Shown one piece after another: positions 25,517 to 34,146 of a stretch of DNA of 64,000 nucleotides (the first letter of the stretch is position 1; every line of letters starts with the position of its first letter). Position numbers and translations under genes: made by a program. This DNA is from Marinilabiliales bacterium (lineage in GTDB: Bacteria; Bacteroidota; Bacteroidia; Bacteroidales; ML635J-15): positions 623,990 to 687,989 of the forward strand of contig PKTB01000024.1 in NCBI GenBank assembly GCA_002869385.1. The letters run 5' to 3'. The notes under the pieces are model-generated. The model did no database searches, was not told the DNA's origin, and saw nothing but the letters and a program-made list of their open reading frames with translations.

Positions 25517-26896
25517 TTATTCAGTCTTGTTTAATTCAAACTTGATATCACTTTTTAATTTTTTGGTTAAGTTTAAAACCATAAAAAAGGTCACAACTGC
25601 AGAAAGGAAATCTGCTGCCGGAAATGAATACCAAATACCATTTTCACCCCATTTTAAAGGGAATAAAAGTACAAATGGGATTAAAAATAAAGCCTGACGA
25701 GCAATTGCTAAGAAAAATGAGGCTTTAGCTTTTCCTAATGCCTGATATAAACCTGATCCAACAACCTGAAAACCTATAACCGGGAATGCAATTATAAATA
25801 TCTTCATTGCGCTACTACCAATCCTAATTAGTTCCGGATCTGTGGTAAATATTTTTACTAAATCGGTAGCAAAGAAATAAAATACAACCATTGCTAAAAT
25901 ACAGAAGGCTGTTGTCCAAATATTTGCAAGTTTCAGCACTTCTAAAACCCGGTGATTTTTCTTTGCTCCATAATTAAAACCTGCTATTGGCATAAAGCCT
26001 TGGTTTACACCAAATAAAGGCATAAAAATAAACATTGCTAATCTAAAGATTATTACAAATGCTGCTATTGCAGAGCTTCCACTATAATATAATAAAGAAT
26101 TATTTAAAGCTATTGTCATTACCGAACTGGCAATCTGTCTGCCAAAAGAAGAAGCACCAATTGCAAAAGTTTCTTTTGTAATCTTTTTATCAGGGAGTGA
26201 AAGTAACGTTTTAATATCCAGTTTTAGAACACTTTTTTTATTATAAGTATAGTACCATACACTTAAAACCATTCCTGCAAATTGACTTAATGTTGTAGCA
26301 AGTGCTGCGCCCATTAGTCCCCATCCAAAAGTAAAAATAAATATCGGATCAATTATTAGATTTAAAACGGCTGCAATTGTTTGGCCTATCATAGGAAATC
26401 TTGCATTTCCTTCTGCTCTAATAACATTCATTAAAACAAAAAGAATATTTAAAAAGAATGTTCCTGGCATTGCCCAACTGGCATATTCAAGTGCATAAGG
26501 TAAAATTTCTGAATAAGCACCAAATACCTTTAATATAGAGGTGAGGTTTGCATATGCAATTGTAAATACAACAACATTTATGACAATTATTAGTGTAACA
26601 AGATTATTTAAAGTTAGATTAGCCTTGTCTTTATCATTTGCCCCTAGTGCTCTAGAGATAATTGACGCTCCTCCCAAACCAATAGCATGACCAAAGGTAC
26701 TAATAGTCATTAAGAAAGGCATTGAAACAGATATTCCCGCAATACCCAAAGTTCCCACTCCACGACCAACAAATATAGTGTCAGCAATATTGTAGATTGA
26801 TATTGCTAACATACCAAGAATAGATGGCAGAGACAAATTCCACAGCAACTTGCCTATATTTTCCTTTCCCAACCTTTCTGCCCTATTCTGTGCCAT
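25517..26896 (-). CDS. MATE family multidrug/Na+ exporter
   Basis: 459 residues with twelve predicted membrane helices in two pseudo-repeats, each beginning with patterns such as PSILGMLAISIYNIADTIFVG and AFAIGASSFGRQIASSVMTI. The MATE-typical GLGGASIISRALG is near 75 and the C-terminal GENGIWYSFPAADF is present. MATE exporters use Na+ or H+ gradients to expel drugs; the substrate is unknown. The stop is followed by the serine hydrolase gene after 5 bases, so they likely form one unit. Confidence 0.88.
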   Translation of the reverse strand: MAQNRAERLGKENIGKLLWNLSLPSILGMLAISIYNIADTIFVGRGVGTLGIAGISVSMPFLMTISTFGHAIGLGGASIISRALGANDKDKANLTLNNLVTLIIVINVVVFTIAYANLTSILKVFGAYSEILPYALEYASWAMPGTFFLNILFVLMNVIRAEGNARFPMIGQTIAAVLNLIIDPIFIFTFGWGLMGAALATTLSQFAGMVLSVWYYTYNKKSVLKLDIKTLLSLPDKKITKETFAIGASSFGRQIASSVMTIALNNSLLYYSGSSAIAAFVIIFRLAMFIFMPLFGVNQGFMPIAGFNYGAKKNHRVLEVLKLANIWTTAFCILAMVVFYFFATDLVKIFTTDPELIRIGSSAMKIFIIAFPVIGFQVVGSGLYQALGKAKASFFLAIARQALFLIPFVLLFPLKWGENGIWYSFPAADFLSAVVTFFMVLNLTKKLKSDIKFELNKTE

Positions 26897-26901
26897 TTAA
26901 A

Positions 26902-28434
26902 TTATTCCGATTTATAAAGTTTTAATTCTGTAAAATCAAAATCAGGATTAGGGATGTCAATTTTCATTTCAACAACCTTCCCGTATTTATCAGCTACAAA
27001 AGTAACAGTTCCCTCGGGTAATGAAGGTGCTTTTTCAAATTTTATAGAAAATGTATCGTAATGCCAATGATTTAGTTCACCCTGATATATTGAAGTATGC
27101 AGCATCTCTAAGTATAATTTACTATCCTTCATCCTTACCTCAACGTCTCCATAAACATCAGAATTATAAACTCCTATATAGTTTTCAAGTTCAAATGATG
27201 GTTTAGTATTAGATACTTTGGTATCCAACCATGCTTGTTTTTCTTCTGCATCATAATCATCGATCCAGGCTTTAACCTTTAGATAGTAATCACTCCATTC
27301 TTGGTCTATTTTTTCACTTACAAGATAATCCAGAATCTCATCCAAAGCAACCATATAGAATATCGACAGATTGTTTGTTAAAACTACAAAACCATAATCG
27401 AGTTCAGGGATAAGTACAGTTTGAGATATCATTCCATCATATCCACCATTATGAGTAACTATTAAATAACCTTTATAGTCGTATGTTCCCCAACCTAAGC
27501 CATATGCTTTAAAGTGTGTTGATGGATGAATTGATTTATTAAAAGCCGAGATATCCTGAACTGTATGTGCTTTCCACATTTCATCAGATGCTTCTACACT
27601 GAAGATCCTTTGCCCGTCATATTCACCTTTATTAAGCTGCAGAATCAACCATTGTGCAACATCATGAACATTTGAAAAAATACTACCTGCCGGAGCAATA
27701 TTATGCCAATCAATGTATTCGGTTACAATATTTTGATTATCAACATAAGCATGACAGCTGGCTACATTCTTTTGTTTTAGATTTTCATCCAAATAAGTTT
27801 TTGTCCGATCCATTCCTAAAGGTTCGAATATTCTATATTTTAAGAAATCGTCCCATGTCGTATCTGTAACATACTCTACAATTTGCCCTGCTGTTAAAAA
27901 CATAATATTTGAATATCCAAAATGTTCTCTAAACCCATAAGTTGGCTCAAGATATTTTGCATGACGAATAACATCCTCACGTGAATAGTCAGAAGCGTAC
28001 CATATAAGGTCTCCACTAAAAGTCTTTAAACCAGTACGATGACACAATAGGTCGCGAATAGTCATTTGTTCTGTAACAAATGGATCATAAAGCTCAAACC
28101 ATGGAATATAGTCCGTAACTTTGTCATCCCAACTTAATCTTCCTTCATCGACAAGTATTGCGATTGCAGCAGAAGTGAAAGCTTTAGTATTTGATGCAAT
28201 AGCAAAGTTTGTATGTTCGTCAACTTTTGCTTTTTTACCGGTTTCAAGAACACCAAATCCCTGTTCGTAAACAATCTGATCATCATGAACAATTGCTACG
28301 GCAAATCCTGGCACATTCCAGCTCTCATAGGTTTTGGTTAATTCAGATGTTAATAATTCTGTGTCAACTTCTTTTGGTTGTGAGAAAGCTAAAAAAGTGA
28401 TAAGGGAGAGTGGTAGTAATAGAAATGTTTTCAT
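26902..28434 (-). CDS. Periplasmic serine hydrolase (beta-lactamase/transpeptidase-like)
   Basis: 510 residues. A signal peptide (MKTFLLLPLSLITFLAFSQ) is followed by the class C beta-lactamase-like domain. SxxK is SNTK at 81-84, YxN is YSN at 175-177, and HNGG near 345 is the third box. The last about 110 residues are a DUF3471-like beta domain (SFELENYIGVYNSDVYGDV). Family members include D-aminopeptidases and esterases more often than true lactamases, so resistance is not implied. It is probably co-transcribed with the MATE gene. Confidence 0.85.
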   Translation of the reverse strand: MKTFLLLPLSLITFLAFSQPKEVDTELLTSELTKTYESWNVPGFAVAIVHDDQIVYEQGFGVLETGKKAKVDEHTNFAIASNTKAFTSAAIAILVDEGRLSWDDKVTDYIPWFELYDPFVTEQMTIRDLLCHRTGLKTFSGDLIWYASDYSREDVIRHAKYLEPTYGFREHFGYSNIMFLTAGQIVEYVTDTTWDDFLKYRIFEPLGMDRTKTYLDENLKQKNVASCHAYVDNQNIVTEYIDWHNIAPAGSIFSNVHDVAQWLILQLNKGEYDGQRIFSVEASDEMWKAHTVQDISAFNKSIHPSTHFKAYGLGWGTYDYKGYLIVTHNGGYDGMISQTVLIPELDYGFVVLTNNLSIFYMVALDEILDYLVSEKIDQEWSDYYLKVKAWIDDYDAEEKQAWLDTKVSNTKPSFELENYIGVYNSDVYGDVEVRMKDSKLYLEMLHTSIYQGELNHWHYDTFSIKFEKAPSLPEGTVTFVADKYGKVVEMKIDIPNPDFDFTELKLYKSE

Positions 28435-28491
28435 TTTTTTACAATTTTTGACCGATGACCGGTGTCCGGTGACGGATGTTAAGTGAATTTT

Positions 28492-28764
28492 TTAATTAAT
28501 ACTGATAACTTTAAATTCTGTACGACGGTTTTGAGCTCGTCCTTCATCTGTACCATTATCTGCTACAGGTACTGAGAAGTCATAACCTTTATATGCCAAT
28601 CGATATTTTGATATACCCTGTGAAATAAGATAATCATAAACAGATTTTGCACGATTAGTTGATAATGTCTGATTGTATTCCTTTGATCCAACATTATCAG
28701 TATGTCCACCAATCTCAATTTTCATGCTTGGATTATCATTCATATACTGAACAACTTTATTCAA
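28492..28764 (-). CDS. C-terminal part of split OmpA/PD40 lipoprotein: OmpA peptidoglycan-binding domain
   Basis: These 90 codons carry most of an OmpA C-like domain: IEIGGHTDNVGSKEYNQTLS, NRAKSVYDYLISQGI and RAQNRRTEF. The first strand of the domain is upstream of the TAG at 28789-28791, in the next fragment (VVLKNVFFEFNSF); then LLPESYTEL leads into this piece. Binding to diaminopimelate of peptidoglycan uses the conserved D and R (HTDNVGS, NRRTEF). As an isolated piece it lacks a signal peptide. Confidence 0.7.
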   Translation of the reverse strand: MNKVVQYMNDNPSMKIEIGGHTDNVGSKEYNQTLSTNRAKSVYDYLISQGISKYRLAYKGYDFSVPVADNGTDEGRAQNRRTEFKVISIN

Positions 28765-28788
28765 TTCGGTATATGATTCTGGTAATAA

Positions 28789-29025
28789 CTAAAATGAATT
28801 AAATTCAAAGAAAACATTTTTAAGAACAACTGTGATATCATCCTCAATTGGTTGTAAAGGAATGTTCATAATATATGGTTGCGAAGGGTCTTCTAAGTCA
28901 GTAAGTGAGAAATTTTCAGAATAGAATAAATATCCCGGTTTTGAAACATTAAATGCATAATCTCTATCAACAGGAAGACATACCATATATTCGCCTGTAC
29001 CTTTCTCCGACATTGTATTAACCAA
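28789..29025 (-). CDS. Linker part of split OmpA/PD40 lipoprotein
   Basis: 78 codons bounded by TAA at 29038-29040 and TAG at 28789-28791. It opens at a TTG, but the real frame runs straight through. The content is a carboxypeptidase-regulatory-like (CarboxypepD) strand region (GTGEYMVCLPVDRDYAFNVS, YLFYSENFSLTDLE) and the first strand of the OmpA domain (VFFEFNSF). It joins the two other fragments. Confidence 0.6.
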   Translation of the reverse strand: MVNTMSEKGTGEYMVCLPVDRDYAFNVSKPGYLFYSENFSLTDLEDPSQPYIMNIPLQPIEDDITVVLKNVFFEFNSF

Positions 29026-29037
29026 GACTTCTGCTGA

Positions 29038-30441
29038 TTATATATCTAGCATTTCGCAGCTAGCCTCTAATCTTTCATTAGTTTTAACATCGTATACATA
29101 TCCTTTGACGTAGGTAACAGTAACAGGTTTTACTTCTTCCGGAATTTCAAAATAGTAAATATCAAGGTCTCTTTGTCCACCTGATGATGCAAACATTGCA
29201 ATATCACCTTTAGCGTTAACAATCAGACTTCGCTCTTCTCCATTTGTATTAATTGGATAACCTACATTAACTGGTGTTCCCCATTTACCATCATCTCCAA
29301 GACGGGAATAGTATAGATCGAAATCTCCCATTCCGGGAAAACCGTTTGATGCAAAATATAGTGTTTTACCATCGGGATGAATAAAAGGAGAAAGTTCTTC
29401 ATATTCTGTATTAATTTCCCCTCCTAAGTTAACTGCAGGTTCAGAAGCAATACCATCTTTATCAATTTTTGCCATCCATATATCTGTTTTCCCATTACCT
29501 CCTGAACGTCCACTGGAAAAATATAAAGTTTTGCCATCTGCGGAAAGAGAAGGGTTACTATCCCAGGATGCAGAATTTACAGTAAAAAGATTCTGAGGTT
29601 CAGTCCAAGTCCCATTCCTCAGGAACATGATATAAAGATCACAAGAGCCTACTCCGCCTGGACGATTACATGCTGTTATAACAACTGTCTTACCATCTGC
29701 TGATACACATTGGGCTCCTTCATTTAAACGAGTATTTACTGTTCCAGGCATTGGAATTGCATTGTCGTATTTACCTGTCTCAGGATTACGAAATGAAACG
29801 AATAAATCTTCATGCATACTTTCCTGAGATCGAGAAGGATTATCAGGATTTAATGGTATTTGTCTTGTGAAAACAAGTACATTTTCATCAACAGATAAAG
29901 ATGGCCAATATTCATCAAAATCTGTATTAACACCATCTCCTACACTAATTGGTTCAAAATTAACAGGATTCTGATAAGCACTATCAGCAAAATAAATATA
30001 TCTGCGCAATCTGTCTGTATCGTAACGTTGATATTTAGCCACGTCTGCAGTTTCATAAAATGCATAAATATATTCTTTTGCAATAGTATATTTTCCGAGT
30101 TGATATGAATTAATGGCTAGTTTGAAACTTAATGCCGGATCATATGCAGGATCAATCTCAAATACTTTAGCATAATTCTCAAATGCTTCGGCTGTTTCAC
30201 CCCAGAAGTCGTGAATTTCCGCTTTTAAAAGATATGCTTCAAGAAATCCTGGATCCTTATTTATTGCTTTATTAACTTCATTTATAGCCAAACTCTTTTG
30301 GCCTCTTTCCATATATTCAACAGCTCTATTAAAACTTTTAATTGCTGATTTGTTTTTAGTATAATTTGATTTGTTTTGTGCTACACATGAAACACTAAAC
30401 ACCAAAACAATTAAAGCCAGTATTATTTTAATTTTTCCCAT
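29038..30441 (-). CDS. N-terminal part of split OmpA/PD40 lipoprotein (TPR, WD40-like repeats)
   Basis: 467 codons. MGKIKIILALIVLVFSVSCVAQ carries a lipobox. TPR repeats at about 30-130 (KSAIKSFNRAVEYMERGQKS, YLLKAEIHDFWGETAEAFEN) precede PD40 beta-propeller repeats at about 165-425 (SLSADGKTLYFSSGRSGGNG, FIHPDGKTLYFASNGFPG). The whole gene (28492-30441, 649 codons) has the TPR-PD40-CarboxypepD-OmpA design of Bacteroidota gliding/T9SS-associated lipoproteins such as SprE- and PorE-like proteins. The frame breaks at TAA 29038-29040 after EMLDI, where homologues usually have an acidic residue. QueE starts right upstream. Confidence 0.75.
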   Translation of the reverse strand: MGKIKIILALIVLVFSVSCVAQNKSNYTKNKSAIKSFNRAVEYMERGQKSLAINEVNKAINKDPGFLEAYLLKAEIHDFWGETAEAFENYAKVFEIDPAYDPALSFKLAINSYQLGKYTIAKEYIYAFYETADVAKYQRYDTDRLRRYIYFADSAYQNPVNFEPISVGDGVNTDFDEYWPSLSVDENVLVFTRQIPLNPDNPSRSQESMHEDLFVSFRNPETGKYDNAIPMPGTVNTRLNEGAQCVSADGKTVVITACNRPGGVGSCDLYIMFLRNGTWTEPQNLFTVNSASWDSNPSLSADGKTLYFSSGRSGGNGKTDIWMAKIDKDGIASEPAVNLGGEINTEYEELSPFIHPDGKTLYFASNGFPGMGDFDLYYSRLGDDGKWGTPVNVGYPINTNGEERSLIVNAKGDIAMFASSGGQRDLDIYYFEIPEEVKPVTVTYVKGYVYDVKTNERLEASCEMLDI

Positions 30442-30442
30442 A

Positions 30443-31072
30443 CTATGGTATTTTTAGAAACTTATGTGCTTGAACAGACACATTCCATTTCGTGTTATTC
30501 TTTACATACTCTACAACAACTTTGCCTGTTTCTTCAAACCTGCTCCATTCCGGCTGTAGAAATAAAACGCAATTATCACTTACTTTATTGGCACACTCTT
30601 CAGCCCACTCTAAATCAGTTTTGTCGTAGATAATAACTTTTAGCTCGTTTAGCTTCTGAAAATAAATACTTTGCGGAGGTTTTTGTTTTTTCGGTGATAG
30701 GCATACCCAGTCCCAATTTCCACTATATTCATGAGCTCCACAAGTTTCTATCATTAGAGTTTGTTTATTCTCTTTTGCAAGTTCACAAAATCTGTCAAAA
30801 TTATAAATCAATGGTTCGCCTCCAGTAACAACAATTGTATCGGCAGATGTTTCTGCAACTCTTTTAAGAATATTTTTTATCGAGACAAACTGATGCTCTT
30901 CAGGTTTCCAGCTTTCTTTAGAATCACACCATCTACATGCTAAATCACATCCTCCTGTTCTAACAAAGTATGCAGCTTTACCTGTATTAAATCCTTCACC
31001 CTGAATTGAATAAAATTCCTCTAATATCGTGATTTTATCTTCATTCAATTCTTTTTCAAATCTTTCTGTCAT
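30443..31072 (-). CDS. queE: 7-carboxy-7-deazaguanine synthase QueE
   Basis: 209 residues. The radical SAM cluster motif is C42-x3-C46-x2-C49 (CDLACRWC). The preceding EEFYSIQGEGFNTGKAAYFV and VVTGGEPL near 103 are typical of QueE. It makes 7-carboxy-7-deazaguanine from carboxytetrahydropterin in queuosine biosynthesis. Its start shares base 31072 with the end of the upstream protease gene, and the OmpA lipoprotein starts directly after it, so the three are probably one operon. No queC, queD or queF is seen nearby. Confidence 0.88.
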   Translation of the reverse strand: MTERFEKELNEDKITILEEFYSIQGEGFNTGKAAYFVRTGGCDLACRWCDSKESWKPEEHQFVSIKNILKRVAETSADTIVVTGGEPLIYNFDRFCELAKENKQTLMIETCGAHEYSGNWDWVCLSPKKQKPPQSIYFQKLNELKVIIYDKTDLEWAEECANKVSDNCVLFLQPEWSRFEETGKVVVEYVKNNTKWNVSVQAHKFLKIP

Positions 31073-32301
31073 TATTTAATAATATTATCTAAAATAGGTC
31101 TGGCAACATCAACATGAATCATATAATTCATAATTTTTAACTTCACATAATCTTCATGATAAAATCTATAACCTTTATTTCTACCATCAAATGCACCACT
31201 GCCGCTATCCTTAATCAAATACCAATAAACATCACCTACCTTTTGATATCCAACTAAGTGTATACAGTGATCATCAGTTGTTGTGCCATTACTTAAGCGA
31301 AATTGACGGGAATCTTCATTAATGTATTCAGACGGAATATCAAATGTAGGAATAACACCGACCTCATGATATTGATTATATCCTGCTTCTGAGACATCTC
31401 CACAAATACTTATTGTATATCCCTGTTCTATTGACGATTGCAATAAACTCATATAATCATCAAGGCTTATATTATAATAGTCCTTACAATGCCACCAATT
31501 ATCATTTTCTACTAATTCGTGTTTTTCATTATAAGGATATTCCATTGTTGACATAAAACTAAAGTAATCTCCAGGATTTAACTTTAGATAATCTGTCATA
31601 AAAGTCTGCGGAGTGTACATTTTTCCTTCGTAATTGAACTTTTCAGGTGGAGTCCCAATATATTCATCTAGAATTTTCTTTATATTCTCGACAACCTCTT
31701 CTTCATTCCAATTACTGGTCATTTTAACAGATTCAAGATATTTTTCCATTTCATCAAACATTTCACCATTATTATTATAAATATGGTCATCTTTGATTCC
31801 TGTATAGATATCATATGGTACCATACCATAATCTCTAATAACTCTTTTAATAGCATTGGCTTCTGAACCTTCTCCCAAATATGTTTCGCCCTTTGTTTGA
31901 ACATAATGCCTTGCTCTATCAACATAATCCCAATAAACGGTGTATATTTCTGATATATTACATTTTACTCCAGCAATCCTATATGCTTCGGATTCCATAA
32001 ATGATGTTGCTGAATATGCCCAACATGTACCGCTACTTCCTTGAGAAACCGGCAATGAATGATAAACTGTCTCGTACTCAGAAATATGCACAGGATAGTT
32101 TTTCAGATCAAAATCCATCTGAAAAAACTTTATATCAGAAAAGTCAGGGATAAAGAACTCATCATCTCCCATTACATCACGCATGATAACTTTGTAATAG
32201 AAGCCTGCCTTATATTGTTCAAATTTGCCTTTATCTAAGCTCTGTGAAAAAGCCGATATACTAAAAACTGAAATGATTAAATAGATTATTATTTTCTTCA
32301 T
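31072..32301 (-). CDS. Secreted papain-like (C1) cysteine protease
   Basis: 409 residues with signal peptide MKKIIIYLIISVFSISAFSQ. The catalytic cysteine region is SQGSSGTCWAYSATSF near residue 93, the histidine region DHCIHLVGYQ near 345, and the asparagine region WYLIKDSGSGAFDGRNKGY. This is the bleomycin-hydrolase-like C1 layout with a long insertion between Cys and His. It probably acts in the periplasm or outside the cell; substrates are unknown. It overlaps queE by one base. Confidence 0.85.
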   Translation of the reverse strand: MKKIIIYLIISVFSISAFSQSLDKGKFEQYKAGFYYKVIMRDVMGDDEFFIPDFSDIKFFQMDFDLKNYPVHISEYETVYHSLPVSQGSSGTCWAYSATSFMESEAYRIAGVKCNISEIYTVYWDYVDRARHYVQTKGETYLGEGSEANAIKRVIRDYGMVPYDIYTGIKDDHIYNNNGEMFDEMEKYLESVKMTSNWNEEEVVENIKKILDEYIGTPPEKFNYEGKMYTPQTFMTDYLKLNPGDYFSFMSTMEYPYNEKHELVENDNWWHCKDYYNISLDDYMSLLQSSIEQGYTISICGDVSEAGYNQYHEVGVIPTFDIPSEYINEDSRQFRLSNGTTTDDHCIHLVGYQKVGDVYWYLIKDSGSGAFDGRNKGYRFYHEDYVKLKIMNYMIHVDVARPILDNIIK

Positions 32302-32408
32302 AAACTTTATTTTCTACAAAGAAAACAAATTTCATGTTTATACATAGTATATTAGAGTGAAAATTATACTCCAAGAATTAATGATTAGTTTAATAAATTT
32401 CAATTACT

Positions 32409-32906
32409 CTAATTCATATTCTCTTTACGACACTGATATATTTGAGGTAAAATTGATTGCAACTGTTTAAGAATTTTGAGCCAATTGCAAGTTTCAACGT
32501 CTATACCCCAACTACCGGGCATTACTTTTTCTAGCTTAATCATTGAAAAGACAGCTTTGCGAATAAAACTAAGGTTAGATGTACTCATATACTTATCATT
32601 GCTTAAAACGGCATTCATATCTTTTATCCACATTTTATAAGCACTAGAGGAATTATATTTTTCTAAAAATTCTGTCATCACATCAACTTCTTCGACTAGT
32701 TTTGAATCAAAGAGAGCCTTAATAAACGAGTAGAATTGAGCAGTATATTCAAATGTATGATCATCATGATATCTTATGTAATCTTTTTCAACAATATCTT
32801 CGAAAAAAGGTAAATATGATAAAATCTCACAATATAATGTTATATCGTAATCGTATTTGTTTTCTTCTTCAAAAAGCTTGGATATCGGTCTGCTCAGGCT
32901 GTCCAT
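32409..32906 (-). CDS. DUF6508-like protein
   Basis: 165 residues. The central pattern FYSFIKALFDSKLVEEVDV and the C-terminal LSFIRKAVFSMIKLEKVMPG then SWGI and LKILKQLQSIL match my memory of DUF6508. The assignment is from pattern only, and a profile search would settle it. No signal peptide is seen, so it is likely cytoplasmic. Function unknown. Confidence 0.55.
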   Translation of the reverse strand: MDSLSRPISKLFEEENKYDYDITLYCEILSYLPFFEDIVEKDYIRYHDDHTFEYTAQFYSFIKALFDSKLVEEVDVMTEFLEKYNSSSAYKMWIKDMNAVLSNDKYMSTSNLSFIRKAVFSMIKLEKVMPGSWGIDVETCNWLKILKQLQSILPQIYQCRKENMN

Positions 32907-33006
32907 CTATAATTTGTTTAACGGAAAAACAACAGGAAGCACTTTTTGTTCAACAAAATGGTTAAATAAAATTAAAAAATGATTGTTAATAATAACTTCA
33001 CTTAAA

Positions 33007-34008
33007 TCATTCAGAGATGCAATCATCAAAACCAGAGGTACTTATAGCCTTAACCTGCTCATTTTCGTCTATATAAATAAAGTACGCTTCAAGTTCCGGA
33101 ATTTCTTCAGCAATTTCTAATGATTTATCAAGACCGCATACCATAAATCCTGTTGCAAATGCATCAGACTGCATACAATTATCCGATATTACAGAAACAC
33201 TTAATAAGCAATTATTAGCAGGGTAACCCGTACGTGGATCAATAGAATGACCATATTTATCTTTACCATTTTCGACAAATTTTCTATAATTCCCAGAGGT
33301 AGCAATAGCTTTACCTGACAAGTTTATAATAATCTGATTTTCACGATTTGATTCGTCAGAACCCTCAATTGGTTTATCAATTCCTATTCGCCATGGTTCT
33401 CCCCTATTATTCTCTCCAAAACAGTAAATCTCTCCTCCTATTTCAACAAGAAAATTCTTTAAGCCTAATTTAAAGAAATAATCTGCAACATAGTCAACAG
33501 ATAAGCCTTGTGCAACCGCATTTGTAATTATACTCGTATTTGGATTTTGTTTAATAAGGTTTGAATTCTCAACATGTACTTTATCCATGCCAACGTATAT
33601 AAGTAAGGAGTCTATCCTTGCTGAATCAGGAAGCTCACTGCTTTGACCTTTAATCCAACCAAAACCCCAAGCATTAACAATTGGAGCCACTGTAATATCA
33701 AAAGCACCATCAGTTTTTTTATATACATACAAACTCGCTTCTATCATAGTCTGAGTAAGCTCGTCTAATTCATCAGTTTGATTTGTATTTAACAATGAGA
33801 TATTTGACTTTGGGTCATAGTTAGATAATGATTTGTTGAAAGTTTCTAACAGACTATCAATTTGTGGAGCAAGGTCTTTATTCCATTCATAAGTAATGTG
33901 AAAAGTAGTTCCCTGAATTGGACCTTCATAATAACGATATTCTTTAGCAGATTCATTATTACATGAATATAAAAGTGCTAAAAACAAAGCAAGTAAGACA
34001 TATTTCAT
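33007..34008 (-). CDS. apbE: FAD:protein FMN transferase ApbE
   Basis: 333 residues. MKYVLLALFLALLYSCNNES is a lipobox signal. Family motifs are the GTTFHITY strand, KSNISLLN, TDGAFDITVAPIVNAWGFGW, ALATSGNYRKFV-like IATSGNYRKFVENG, and HSIDPRTGYPAN. ApbE attaches FMN to a Thr of NqrB, NqrC and RnfG-type subunits on the outer side of the membrane, which suits a bacterium with Na+-translocating redox pumps, although none is in the window. A -7 box is at 34026-34033. Confidence 0.92.
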   Translation of the reverse strand: MKYVLLALFLALLYSCNNESAKEYRYYEGPIQGTTFHITYEWNKDLAPQIDSLLETFNKSLSNYDPKSNISLLNTNQTDELDELTQTMIEASLYVYKKTDGAFDITVAPIVNAWGFGWIKGQSSELPDSARIDSLLIYVGMDKVHVENSNLIKQNPNTSIITNAVAQGLSVDYVADYFFKLGLKNFLVEIGGEIYCFGENNRGEPWRIGIDKPIEGSDESNRENQIIINLSGKAIATSGNYRKFVENGKDKYGHSIDPRTGYPANNCLLSVSVISDNCMQSDAFATGFMVCGLDKSLEIAEEIPELEAYFIYIDENEQVKAISTSGFDDCISE

Positions 34009-34025
34009 TGCGGCAAAGTTTAGTG

Positions 34026-34033
34026 CAAATATA
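34026..34033 (-). promoter_or_regulatory. -7 box upstream of apbE
   Basis: Minus-strand TATATTTG fits TAnnTTTG, 17 bases before the start codon. Confidence 0.5.
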
Positions 34034-34146
34034 ATTTATTTTAGGAGGCTAATCAACTTAATTATACTTAAGGCAATTATTACAACATAATAGTAATAAT
34101 TAATCCTCTAAATAAACCAAATATATTATTATTTACTTAAATATCC

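Noticed and set aside
34075-34101. Terminator hairpin AATTATTAC/GTAATAATT
   Set aside because: It is AT-only with no T-run, and such weak pairs are common in this AT-rich sequence.
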